Assembly: GCA_964533735.1 (NCBI GenBank)
Contig: CAZHMD010000005.1
Location: forward strand, 62,001 to 126,000
DNA length: 64,000 nucleotides
Reading direction: 5' to 3'
From: UBA6107 sp964533735
GTDB lineage: Bacteria > Chloroflexota > Anaerolineae > Anaerolineales > Anaerolineaceae
Positions within the stretch are counted from its first letter, which is position 1. Each line of letters begins with the position of its first letter. Of this stretch, positions 43,362 through 51,632 are shown piece after piece. A program made the translations under genes and the position numbers. The notes under the pieces are model-generated. The model had not been told where the DNA came from. It was given only the letters and a program-made list of their open reading frames with translations, and searched no databases.

Positions 43362-44258
43362 TTATAATTTGCTGTGCCTGTCGATTGACGAAGTCAGGTG
43401 CGCGCCCCAGAGGACGATATAAGCGCTGAAGTAGATCCAGGAAAGAAGAACCACAATTTTCCCCAGTGACCCGTAGATTACCTCATACGTTGCCAAACCG
43501 CTGCCCAGGTAAGAGCTAAATAAGCTGGAAACCAGCTGCCAGATGAGCACCGTAACCACAGCACCGATCAACGCAGCCATTTTCTTCACCTTTATTTGTG
43601 GTGTCCAATAATATAAACCGAAAAAAATCACCATGCGGATGATATTTGGAAAGACTGTAACGAATAAAGCAGATGAAAAGAAAGTCCCCAGGTACTCAAT
43701 GGTTTGTCCCAAGCCAATGTTAACCAGTAAATTTTTAAAAGTGATCGTGAATGACGAAATGATCAGTAAGATTGCCAGGGCAGCTACAATTGCCATTGAC
43801 CACAGGCGCATGCGGAGATAACTGCGGGGGGCTGCTTCCGGCCAGGCTGAATTAATATTGCGAATGATCACAGTAAACACTGACGTCCCTGACCAGATCA
43901 ATCCAAGGAATGCCAGTATTGTGACCGCACCGCGGTTGGTGAATACCTGCTGCACATTCGTGATGATGAAATCCTGGGAAACCGGGATCATTGTTGGTAA
44001 GAGGTCGATTAGTGTCTGTTGAACCACGCTTTGTTCCACAAAGAATGACCCCACAGCAAAAACTGTAAGGAGGAGCGGGAAGAGAGAAAATAAGGTATAA
44101 AATGCAAGGGCTGCGGCTGATTCTGTACCCTTGGTGAGGACAAAAGTTAAAAAAGATCCCCTTACAATTCGGATAAATCTATCGAAATAAATGTTGACCG
44201 AATTGCGTTGTCGTCTCTGGTTCCGTTGCCGATTTCTTCGTTCGTTTGTTGAGTTCAT
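43362..44258 (-). CDS. YihY/BrkB family membrane protein
   Basis: 298 aa, Arg-rich N-terminus, six membrane helices. YihY signatures: SAAALAFYTLFSLFPLLLTVFAVGSF near residue 48, SGTSVFTVIIRNINSAWPEA, and LGSGLATYEVIYGSLGKIVVLLSWIYFSAYIVLWGAHL near the C-terminus. Function not settled (once misassigned as RNase BN). It is downstream of the ABC exporter genes. Confidence 0.9.
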   Translation of the reverse strand: MNSTNERRNRQRNQRRQRNSVNIYFDRFIRIVRGSFLTFVLTKGTESAAALAFYTLFSLFPLLLTVFAVGSFFVEQSVVQQTLIDLLPTMIPVSQDFIITNVQQVFTNRGAVTILAFLGLIWSGTSVFTVIIRNINSAWPEAAPRSYLRMRLWSMAIVAALAILLIISSFTITFKNLLVNIGLGQTIEYLGTFFSSALFVTVFPNIIRMVIFFGLYYWTPQIKVKKMAALIGAVVTVLIWQLVSSLFSSYLGSGLATYEVIYGSLGKIVVLLSWIYFSAYIVLWGAHLTSSIDRHSKL

Positions 44259-44309
44259 CCTGCTGGAGAATCATCCCTGGGTGATTGAAAGCGAATTTGC
44301 ATATTAATC

Positions 44310-44315
44310 ATTATA
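44310..44315 (-). promoter_or_regulatory. Possible -10 element for the yihY-like gene
   Basis: TATAAT on the minus strand overlaps the stop codon of the ABC gene, 51 nt before ATG 44258. No -35 was evident, so this is tentative. Confidence 0.35.
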
Positions 44316-46152
44316 CTGACGCAGAGCCCTCTGGTTCATTAGAAGGTTTTTGATCAAATATATTTAGCTGGGCTTCCATCTGGCTGCGGAATTGGCGGGT
44401 ATACAACTGGTAATACTTCCCTTTAAAACGTAACAATTCTGCGTGAGTCCCGACTTCAGCAATTTTGCCGTCCTCTATGACCAGGATGCGGTCTGCTTTA
44501 CGGATGGTTGATAAACGGTGAGCGATGACAAAACTTGTGCAATTATCCAGAAGTAGTGCCATCCCTTTTTGGATGAGCACTTCTGTCAATGTGTCAACGG
44601 AGCTCGTGGCTTCATCCATGACGAAAACTTCAGGTTTGGCTAAAACTGCGCGCGCCAGGCTGATCAATTGTTTCTGACCAACCGAAAGGAGGTTACCGCC
44701 TTCGCCGACCTCAGTATCAAACCCCTTTTCAAAACGCATGATGAAATCATAAGCACCCACAACCCTGGCCGCGTCCTCGATTTCGTCGTTCGTGGCATTT
44801 AACCTGCCGTAGCGCAGGTTTTCGCGTATGCTGCCCGAGAAGAGGTGAGGTGTTTGCAGCACTACTCCGACGCGGGATTGGATAGCATGCAAAGAAAGAC
44901 TGGTGTAATCCCGACCGCCAATATAGATCTTCCCTTCGCGGGGCTCATAAAACCTGCAGAGTAAATTCACAATGGTTGATTTTCCGCCGCCAGTTGGACC
45001 GACAAGAGCGATGGTTTCACCTCGCTTTACATGCAGATTGAAGTTGGAGAGTACAGATTTCTCGTCATCTTCGTATTTGAAGTTTACATGATCGAAGATG
45101 ATATCTCCTTTTATCGAGCCCGGGTCAATGGCTTCAGGACGGTTTTCGATCTGTGGCTTGGAATCGATCAACGAAAACATGCGTTCGGCAGAAGCAATCG
45201 CCTGTTGCATTTCAGCAAATACACGGGCAATATCCTGCACCGGCCACATCATAAAAGTAATATAGGAGACAAACGCCTGAATACTGCCGATGCTCATCCC
45301 TCCAGTGCTGGCTTGTAAACCGCCATACCAAACTACTGCCCCTACTGCGAATGCAGAGATGATTTGCACGGATGGCAGGAATAAGGCACTTAACCAGGCA
45401 GCGCGAAAGGCTGACTGATACATGCTGCCAGTGAGACCTTTAAATTCCTCAAGGTTCTCTTTTTCCCGACCGAGGGCTTTAATGACCCGGACACCGGTAA
45501 TATTTTCGTTATAGGCACCAACGATTTTGGAGTTGAACTTACGAACGTTGCGATATTCTCCAATAATGCGCTTGCGGAATTGATATGCCACGTAGAGGAG
45601 GATAGGGAGTAAACCTAGAACGATCAATGCCAGCTGCCACTTGATGAAGAACATGAATCCAAGCGAAATGACGATGCTCATCAATCCCCAGGTGACATCA
45701 ACGAGTCCCCAGGTCACAAGGTCGGCTACTCTTTCAGAATCAGAGGTCACCCTGGCCATGATCCATCCAACAGGCGTCTTGCTGTAGTAATTTAATGAAA
45801 GCGCTTGAAGGTGATTGAACATCATCTTGCGTAAATCATAGCGGATGCGTTCTCCCAGGATGCCAGCCAGGTAGATAAACAGAAATACGCTGCCAGCCTG
45901 GACCAGAATCAGAGAGCCATACACTATCAGTGAATTGATCAAAACACTTTTGTTTTTGGCGACGATGCCATCATCTACAATGTGCCGGCTGATATTGGTA
46001 AAGACCGCATCCAGTGAGGCCACCAGGGCAATTGTGAGCAAAAATCCTACCACTGTCTTGAGATGTGGTTTGGTTAATCCGAGTATCCGTTTGAGGGTTT
46101 TTCCGTCGAACTTGCTTTGGAACTCCTCTTCCTCAAAATAATTATCCGGCAT
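44311..46152 (-). CDS. ABC exporter half-transporter, catalytic-site subunit
   Basis: 613 aa from ATG 46152, 11-nt overlap with the partner gene and an AGGAGA ribosome site. Six membrane helices (about 40-330) and an ATPase domain (about 365-600). Walker A GPTGGGKST and Walker B FVMDEATSSVD (catalytic Glu present), but the signature motif is LLSVGQKQ instead of LSGGQ. In a heterodimer with the 46142 subunit this arrangement gives one consensus ATP site, as in TM287/288-type exporters. Likely exports a lipid or drug-like compound; substrate unknown. Confidence 0.88.
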   Translation of the reverse strand: MPDNYFEEEEFQSKFDGKTLKRILGLTKPHLKTVVGFLLTIALVASLDAVFTNISRHIVDDGIVAKNKSVLINSLIVYGSLILVQAGSVFLFIYLAGILGERIRYDLRKMMFNHLQALSLNYYSKTPVGWIMARVTSDSERVADLVTWGLVDVTWGLMSIVISLGFMFFIKWQLALIVLGLLPILLYVAYQFRKRIIGEYRNVRKFNSKIVGAYNENITGVRVIKALGREKENLEEFKGLTGSMYQSAFRAAWLSALFLPSVQIISAFAVGAVVWYGGLQASTGGMSIGSIQAFVSYITFMMWPVQDIARVFAEMQQAIASAERMFSLIDSKPQIENRPEAIDPGSIKGDIIFDHVNFKYEDDEKSVLSNFNLHVKRGETIALVGPTGGGKSTIVNLLCRFYEPREGKIYIGGRDYTSLSLHAIQSRVGVVLQTPHLFSGSIRENLRYGRLNATNDEIEDAARVVGAYDFIMRFEKGFDTEVGEGGNLLSVGQKQLISLARAVLAKPEVFVMDEATSSVDTLTEVLIQKGMALLLDNCTSFVIAHRLSTIRKADRILVIEDGKIAEVGTHAELLRFKGKYYQLYTRQFRSQMEAQLNIFDQKPSNEPEGSASV

Positions 46153-47956
46153 CAGTAATCTCCTTCTCCAACTCGACCTCGATCTGGGTCTGAATGTTGA
46201 AGATTTCCTGGTAAATGCCTTTTTCAGATGCAAGCCTTCTGTGCGTTCCTTTTTGGATGATCTTGCCTTGGTCCATGACCAGGATCAGATCAGCATCGGT
46301 GATGCTCTGAATGCGGTGTGCAATAATAAAAGTTGTGCGGTCAACCATCAGATTCTGGAGGGCTTCGCGAATTTCCGCCTCGGTTTCAGTATCTACAGAC
46401 GAGGTCGAATCATCCAGGATGAGGATGCGGGGATTCTTGAGGATCGTGCGGGCGATCGTGACGCGCTGCTTTTGTCCGCCGGACAGCGTTACACCGCGTT
46501 CACCAACAAGAGTTTTATAACCGTCCTGGAAGGTAAGGATCACATCATGGATGGCGGCAGCGCGGGCGGCAGCTTCAACTTCTTCATCGCTGACCTCCCG
46601 TCCGACTCCGTAAGTAATGTTTTCCCTGATCGTCCGGGAGAAAAGAAATGGTTCCTGCTCAACGATGCCAATTTGCTGTCTGAGATATTTACGCGGGTAG
46701 CGATGTAACTCGACACCGTCCAATAAAATCTTTCCGCTAGTATATTCATAAAAACGAGGAAGAAGATTTACCAGTGTTGATTTACCGGAACCGGTCGAGC
46801 CTAAGAGGGCAATTACCTGGCCAGGTTTTACAGTGAAAGATATATCTTGTAACGTGTGATCACCAGTTTCATATTCAAACCCTACATTTTCAAAGGTTAT
46901 TTCACCATGCACATTCCCTGAGGGTAAATAGTCACCCTGGTCTAGCGGCTCCCTGGATTCTTTGATGATGTCCATCACGCGACCATAGGAGACCAATCCA
47001 GTGGAAGTTTGAACGATTACCCTTCCTAGATTGCGTAACGGATAGATTATGTAAACGACCATGCCGGCATAGGCCAGGTAGGTTCCCACTGAGATATCGC
47101 CATTAATGGCCATAAGTGCGCCTACCAGGTATCCTGCCAGCATTTGAGCACCGCAGAGGATATCTGAAAGAGGCCAGAAGAGTGAATGCATGATGATCAG
47201 CTTCTTGCCGCGGACGTACTTTTCGAGATTGTCTTTCTCGAATTTTTCCATCTCAAAAGATTGCCGTGAGAAAGCTTTAACCACGCGAACACCAGCAAGG
47301 TTCTCCTGTAAACGGGTGGATAAGGTGGCTTCCTGTTCCTGGTAGGCTTCGTAACTCTTGCTCACCTTTTTGAATAGAACGATTGAAACTACGAGAACAA
47401 ATGGGATAACTATGATCGAGATCAACGCCAACTTAACATTGAGGTTTAATAACGCCACAAAATTGATAATGAACAGGAGCAGAATCCTGCCAACGTTGAT
47501 GGCTTGATCGGAGAAGAAGCGGCGCAATGCATCCACGTCAGATGTGGACCTCTCTATCAGGTCCCCTGTAGGCGTTTTTGAGTGGTATGTGAACGAAAGA
47601 TGCTGAATATGGTTATAGAGGTAATTTCTGAGCCTCCTGGTGACCCCTTCAGCCGTCTGGGAGGAAAGTACACCACTGAGGAAGGTAAACCCACCTTCCA
47701 ACGCCGCCAATCCAAGAAATGCCAATGCCAGCACTGGCAGGGATACCGTTTGGGTGTCCTGAACAAAGTAGGTATCCACAAAAAACCGCAGGAGCATGAA
47801 GGTTAGCGTCTTGGCTGCAGCAGAAATGCCAAGACTGATCACTGCACCCGTGTATCTCAAGCGGAATCCAGTGATCATACGCCACAAGCCCACCAAGCGG
47901 TTTTTGGTTATGGTCTTTTGCAGGTCAAATTCTAAAATTTGAGATGGTGTTTTCAA
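46142..47956 (-). CDS. ABC exporter half-transporter, degenerate-site subunit
   Basis: 604 aa starting at TTG 47956, with GAGG about 7 nt upstream. Six membrane helices and an ATPase domain with Walker A GSTGSGKST, a perfect LSGGQKQR signature, but Walker B ending ILILDDSTSSVD, where Asp replaces the catalytic Glu. It pairs with the subunit at 44311: this LSGGQ and the partner DEATS site make the working ATPase site, the other is degenerate. Its own -10 lies upstream. Confidence 0.88.
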   Translation of the reverse strand: MKTPSQILEFDLQKTITKNRLVGLWRMITGFRLRYTGAVISLGISAAAKTLTFMLLRFFVDTYFVQDTQTVSLPVLALAFLGLAALEGGFTFLSGVLSSQTAEGVTRRLRNYLYNHIQHLSFTYHSKTPTGDLIERSTSDVDALRRFFSDQAINVGRILLLFIINFVALLNLNVKLALISIIVIPFVLVVSIVLFKKVSKSYEAYQEQEATLSTRLQENLAGVRVVKAFSRQSFEMEKFEKDNLEKYVRGKKLIIMHSLFWPLSDILCGAQMLAGYLVGALMAINGDISVGTYLAYAGMVVYIIYPLRNLGRVIVQTSTGLVSYGRVMDIIKESREPLDQGDYLPSGNVHGEITFENVGFEYETGDHTLQDISFTVKPGQVIALLGSTGSGKSTLVNLLPRFYEYTSGKILLDGVELHRYPRKYLRQQIGIVEQEPFLFSRTIRENITYGVGREVSDEEVEAAARAAAIHDVILTFQDGYKTLVGERGVTLSGGQKQRVTIARTILKNPRILILDDSTSSVDTETEAEIREALQNLMVDRTTFIIAHRIQSITDADLILVMDQGKIIQKGTHRRLASEKGIYQEIFNIQTQIEVELEKEITDAG

Positions 47957-47989
47957 GCGACAACCTCATAATGATGGCAAAACCTATTT

Positions 47990-47995
47990 ATTATA
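47990..47995 (-). promoter_or_regulatory. -10 element of the ABC exporter operon
   Basis: Exact TATAAT on the minus strand, 33 nt before TTG 47956. No good -35. Confidence 0.5.
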
Positions 47996-48081
47996 AACGG
48001 ACTTAGGTAAAAATACGCGTTAAAACCTATCCCAATGAACAAATAGCTGGAGGTACGGTAAGGGAAGCCCCAGTAACGAGT

Positions 48082-48891
48082 TCAAAGCGCTGGCTGGCAG
48101 GATGGACAGATAAATGAACTGGTGGAACCCGTTTTAATTTTTTGGATTGGTGTCTGACAAACAGGGCAGGGAGTACCTTCACGGTAACCGATGAGGATAT
48201 CCTCCATAGTAAATCCACCTTTTTCTCCATTGAGGTCTTTCTCATAAAACGCCCCCCCTTTCTCTAGGCTCGGGATCAATCCTTGCCGGACAGCCTGGTA
48301 AAGCCGGAAAACATCGTTTTCGTCCAATGTGCTTAACGGTCGATTCGGGTGAATTTTGGCAAGGAAAAGGATGTCGTGAATGTAAGCGTTGCCAATGCCA
48401 GCTACGTTTGATTGATCCAAGAGGAATGCCTTAATACGCCCCTTTTTGCCAGAAAGGGCAGTCTGAAATTCTGCAAAGGAAAGGTCCAGAACGTTTGCTC
48501 CAAGCTTACTGGTCATCGGATGCTGCAGAATTCCTTCAGTCGTGCAGAAATGAACATATCCGAACCACCAAAAGTTGATGGTAAGGCATGAACCATCTGA
48601 AAAATCAATTATCAAGCGGTATTTCTCAGGAAGGTGAGCGCGATCTGTAAGAAGCAGATCTCCCCCCATACCCAGGTTAATCAATAACCAACCAGAACTG
48701 ATCTTAACTTTTAACCATTTGCCGCGATAAGTGGAATCGAGAATGGTCGAGTTGATCAGATATGTACTGAATTCCTCTGGGGGGATATTTAAGCATCTCG
48801 GTTGCAACACTTCCACACCCCGGATTTTCTTCCCAACCAGCAACAACTTGATTTCTTTGGCTCGAGATGCGATTTCCGGCAATTCAGGCAT
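48082..48891 (-). CDS. Divergent Fpg/Nei-family DNA glycosylase
   Basis: 269 aa. Fpg core features: N-terminal PELPE (Pro2, Glu3), Lys58 in RGKWL, GIGNAYIHDILFLAKIHP (helix-two-turn-helix) and a C-terminal CxxC-CxxC zinc finger (Cys242, 245, 262, 265). Two DNA-contact arginines of classical Fpg are changed: the DPRRFG loop reads NFWWFG (108-109) and the zinc-finger Arg is Thr257. Met75 of the lesion-filling triad remains. Catalysis by Pro2/Glu3 seems possible, but lesion choice must differ from 8-oxoguanine Fpg. GGAGGAAG precedes the ATG. Confidence 0.86.
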   Translation of the reverse strand: MPELPEIASRAKEIKLLLVGKKIRGVEVLQPRCLNIPPEEFSTYLINSTILDSTYRGKWLKVKISSGWLLINLGMGGDLLLTDRAHLPEKYRLIIDFSDGSCLTINFWWFGYVHFCTTEGILQHPMTSKLGANVLDLSFAEFQTALSGKKGRIKAFLLDQSNVAGIGNAYIHDILFLAKIHPNRPLSTLDENDVFRLYQAVRQGLIPSLEKGGAFYEKDLNGEKGGFTMEDILIGYREGTPCPVCQTPIQKIKTGSTSSFICPSCQPAL

Positions 48892-48930
48892 ATCTTCCTC
48901 CAGAATAATGCGTCAAATTATCGTAAACAC

Positions 48931-48960
48931 TTGCATTCTTAATCCATTATGTTCTATAAT
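48931..48960 (+). promoter_or_regulatory. Promoter of the sugar ABC ATPase gene
   Basis: TTGCAT (48931-48936), 18-bp spacer, exact TATAAT (48955-48960), 34 nt before ATG 48995. Confidence 0.72.
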
Positions 48961-48994
48961 TATGTCACTATATTCGTTCCGAGAGGAGGAAAAA

Positions 48995-50110
48995 ATGGCA
49001 AGTGTAACTTTTGAACATGTCGTCAAGAAATTTGGTGATTTCACAGCGATCGCGGATTTGGACATTATGATCCAGGATAAAGAGTTTCTGGTACTGGTTG
49101 GTCCATCCGGTTGTGGAAAAACCACTGCTTTACGCTGCCTGGCAGGTCTTGAAGAAGTGACCTCCGGCAGGATCATGATCGCGGACAAGGTGGTAAATGA
49201 TATCGCACCCAAAGATCGTGATATCGCCATGGTGTTCCAATCTTACGCTCTATATCCGCACATGACCGTCTTTGATAATATGGCGTTTGGCTTGAAATTA
49301 CGCCACTTACCCAAAGCGACCATTCAAAAACGCGTGGAAGAGTCAGCTAAGATCCTGGGCATTGAAGCACTCATGAAGAGGAAACCGCGTGAATTATCTG
49401 GTGGACAGAGGCAACGTGTTGCACTCGGCCGTGCGATCGTTCGCGAACCAAAAGTTTTCCTCCTGGATGAGCCATTATCCAACCTGGATGCCAAATTGAG
49501 GGTACAAACCCGTGCTGAGATCAGCAAATTGCATCACAATTTGGGCACCACATTTGTTTATGTTACCCATGATCAGACCGAAGCCATGACGATGGCTTCA
49601 AGAATTGCTGTTATGAACAAGGGTATCCTGCAGCAGCTGGATACACCTCAAAACCTATATGATAAACCCAACAACCTGTTCGTGGCGGGTTTTATCGGCA
49701 CTCCCGCGATGAACTTCTTTAAGGTAAAGCTGGAAAAAGACGGTGAAGCGCTGTATGCAGTCAACGCGGAATTAAAAGTGAAACTCCCGCCAGCCAAAGT
49801 CGAAAAATTGCAGAAACTGGTTGGCAGGGAAGTCATTTTGGGTATCCGCCCAGATGACATTCACAATCCGGACTTTTCACCGTCCAACATCCATGGTGAA
49901 AAGGTTGACGCCAAGGTGGAAGTGACCGAGTTGATGGGCAATGAAATCCTCATCTACCTGACGACCGGCTCACAGAACACGATCGTTGCCCGTGTTGATC
50001 CCCGCTCTCGTTACGCTTTTGGAGACAAGGTCCAGGTGTTATTCAATATGGATAACAGCCATATCTTTGATCCGGGTGAGGACGCTGAAAATCCTGTTGC
50101 AGTCCGATAA
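48995..50110 (+). CDS. ABC transporter ATPase, UgpC/MsmX/MalK type
   Basis: 371 aa from ATG 48995 with AGGAGG at 48984. Nucleotide-binding domain (about 4-235): Walker A GPSGCGKTT, Q-loop FQSYALYPH, signature ELSGGQRQR, Walker B FLLDEPLSNLDAKLR, H-loop VTHDQTEAM. C-terminal TOBE/OB domain (about 240-365; GIRPDDIH) typical of sugar transporters. No permease or binding protein is adjacent, so it may be a shared ATPase as MsmX is in Bacillus. An upstream in-frame extension has no ribosome site. Confidence 0.93.
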   Translation: MASVTFEHVVKKFGDFTAIADLDIMIQDKEFLVLVGPSGCGKTTALRCLAGLEEVTSGRIMIADKVVNDIAPKDRDIAMVFQSYALYPHMTVFDNMAFGLKLRHLPKATIQKRVEESAKILGIEALMKRKPRELSGGQRQRVALGRAIVREPKVFLLDEPLSNLDAKLRVQTRAEISKLHHNLGTTFVYVTHDQTEAMTMASRIAVMNKGILQQLDTPQNLYDKPNNLFVAGFIGTPAMNFFKVKLEKDGEALYAVNAELKVKLPPAKVEKLQKLVGREVILGIRPDDIHNPDFSPSNIHGEKVDAKVEVTELMGNEILIYLTTGSQNTIVARVDPRSRYAFGDKVQVLFNMDNSHIFDPGEDAENPVAVR

Positions 50111-50129
50111 GGATTATCAAGTTACAATT

Positions 50130-50160
50130 TGTAGCGCAAGAGCGATCTTGCGCTACATTT
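50130..50160 (+). terminator. Terminator of ABC ATPase gene
   Basis: Perfect 12-bp stem TGTAGCGCAAGA (50130-50141) with TCTTGCGCTACA (50146-50157), GCGA tetraloop, then TTTAT. Confidence 0.88.
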
Positions 50161-50188
50161 ATGAAAAAAGTAGAGCAATGGAGTGGAT

Positions 50189-50935
50189 ATGTATAAGGTA
50201 GTTTTATTGAGACATGGTGAAAGCGATTGGAATAAACAAAACCGTTTCACCGGCTGGACAGATGTAGATCTTACGGAGAAAGGCATTGAAGAAGCAAAAT
50301 TCGCTGGAAAATTGATGAAAGAAGCGGGTTTTGCATTTGATATTGCGTTTACATCTGTACTAAAGCGTGCCATCCGAACCTTGTGGCTGGCTTTGGATGA
50401 AATGGATTTGATGTGGATCCCGGTAATCAATACCTGGCGTTTGAATGAACGGCACTACGGTGCTCTACAGGGATTGAATAAAGCTGAGACAGCAGCGAAG
50501 TTCGGGGATGCCCAGGTGCTTATCTGGCGGCGCAGCTATGATATTCAACCACCCTCTCTCACGACCGAGGATGAAAGATATCCCGGGAACGATCCACGCT
50601 ATGCAAGTCTGACATCGGCTGAACTTCCGCTGACGGAGTGCCTGAAAGACACTGTAGCCCGGTTCCTGCCATTCTGGCACAATGATGCTGTTCCGGCCAT
50701 AAAATCAGGCAAACAGGTGATCATTGCAGCGCACGGCAACAGTATTCGCGCACTGGTGAAGTACCTGGATAACGTCCCTGAGAGTGAAATCGTTGAGCTG
50801 AATATCCCAACCGGTGTTCCCCTGGTATATGAACTCGATAAAGATCTGAAACCGATCAAACATTACTACCTGGGAGACCCGGAGGAAGCCAGGAAAAAGG
50901 CTGAGGCTGTGGCGAACCAGGCAAAAATGAAATAA
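50189..50935 (+). CDS. gpmA: 2,3-bisphosphoglycerate-dependent phosphoglycerate mutase
   Basis: 248 aa, the usual dPGM size, from ATG 50189 with GGAG at 50180. Interconverts 3- and 2-phosphoglycerate in glycolysis. LLRHGESDWN with phosphorylated His9, RFTGWTDVDLTEKG, TSVLKRAIRT, WRLNERHYGALQGLNKAE and AHGNSIRALVKYLD give a full active site. GTG 50183 is two codons upstream and less likely. Confidence 0.94.
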   Translation: MYKVVLLRHGESDWNKQNRFTGWTDVDLTEKGIEEAKFAGKLMKEAGFAFDIAFTSVLKRAIRTLWLALDEMDLMWIPVINTWRLNERHYGALQGLNKAETAAKFGDAQVLIWRRSYDIQPPSLTTEDERYPGNDPRYASLTSAELPLTECLKDTVARFLPFWHNDAVPAIKSGKQVIIAAHGNSIRALVKYLDNVPESEIVELNIPTGVPLVYELDKDLKPIKHYYLGDPEEARKKAEAVANQAKMK

Positions 50936-50940
50936 GAAAA

Positions 50941-50968
50941 ACGGCGGAGATTCTCCGCCGTTACTTTT
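50941..50968. terminator. Terminator after gpmA
   Basis: GC-rich hairpin ACGGCGGA (50941-50948) and its complement ending at 50961, followed by TTACTTTTTA. The stop of the convergent Lit-like gene lies at 50961, so gene ends and terminator overlap. Confidence 0.85.
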
Positions 50969-51632
50969 TATAACGAAAGTAGAGTTTGGGAATAACAAGA
51001 GCGGTAATAAGTGCTCCAATTACAGTGATTATTCCCATTAATAAGAAACCATCAGACCAAAGTTTAATGGGAAGCAAACGGATCAACGTGTCGTCTGCAT
51101 AAAACAGCCATGTGTCGCCGGTAAAGAAAATGCGGTGAAACTGAGTAAAAAGTGCATCAAAATTAATGAGCGTACCCGCTAAGATTAATCCAATTAACCC
51201 AAAGGTCAGCCATCCCCCAGTAGCAACGGCTTTCACAAATTGAGGCAGCAAATTTGTCCGCCATGCGATTAGGATCAACAAAATAAAGAGGATTAACGCA
51301 CCATACCAGACTTTCAGCGCTGCCTGAACCAGGAGTTTCACATCATCCATGTGACTGAGCTCGCGTTCGTTGTAAATTGGCGTTCCGTCATCAAGTTTCA
51401 GGTCTGCAAGGTATTCGATCCCCTTGGAATTAAACAAATAAACGATGGTTTGGGTTCCCCAATGCATGCGCTCATTAGTTGAAAAACCGTATTCATCGGG
51501 TGGAAAATTTTTAAGTCCATATTCATGGGCAAGGAACTCAGGCGTAAAGAGGACGCGGATGGAGGTAAGAACCAGTATTAATGGGATTAATATGGTGATT
51601 AGTAATGAGGGCAGCCATAACCATTTTTTCAT
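50961..51632 (-). CDS. DUF1461 membrane protein, Lit-like lipoprotein intramolecular transacylase
   Basis: 223 aa with four membrane helices. It matches the TIGR01906/DUF1461 family: FLAHEYGL, NERMHWGTQTIVYLFN, a large extracellular loop with ELSHMDDVKLL (His94) and FDALFTQFHRIFF (His166), ending DTLIRLLPIKLW. Characterised members (Lit of Enterococcus/Bacillus) move an acyl chain of diacylglyceryl lipoproteins to the N-terminal cysteine, and two conserved histidines are required. His94 and His166 fit that. Its role here is inferred. Overlaps the next gene by 4 nt. Confidence 0.8.
   Translation of the reverse strand: MKKWLWLPSLLITILIPLILVLTSIRVLFTPEFLAHEYGLKNFPPDEYGFSTNERMHWGTQTIVYLFNSKGIEYLADLKLDDGTPIYNERELSHMDDVKLLVQAALKVWYGALILFILLILIAWRTNLLPQFVKAVATGGWLTFGLIGLILAGTLINFDALFTQFHRIFFTGDTWLFYADDTLIRLLPIKLWSDGFLLMGIITVIGALITALVIPKLYFRYKK

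Noticed and set aside
48731..48994. An in-frame N-terminal extension of the ABC ATPase.
   Set aside because: It would overlap the divergent glycosylase gene, and the strong promoter and AGGAGG at 48984 point to ATG 48995.
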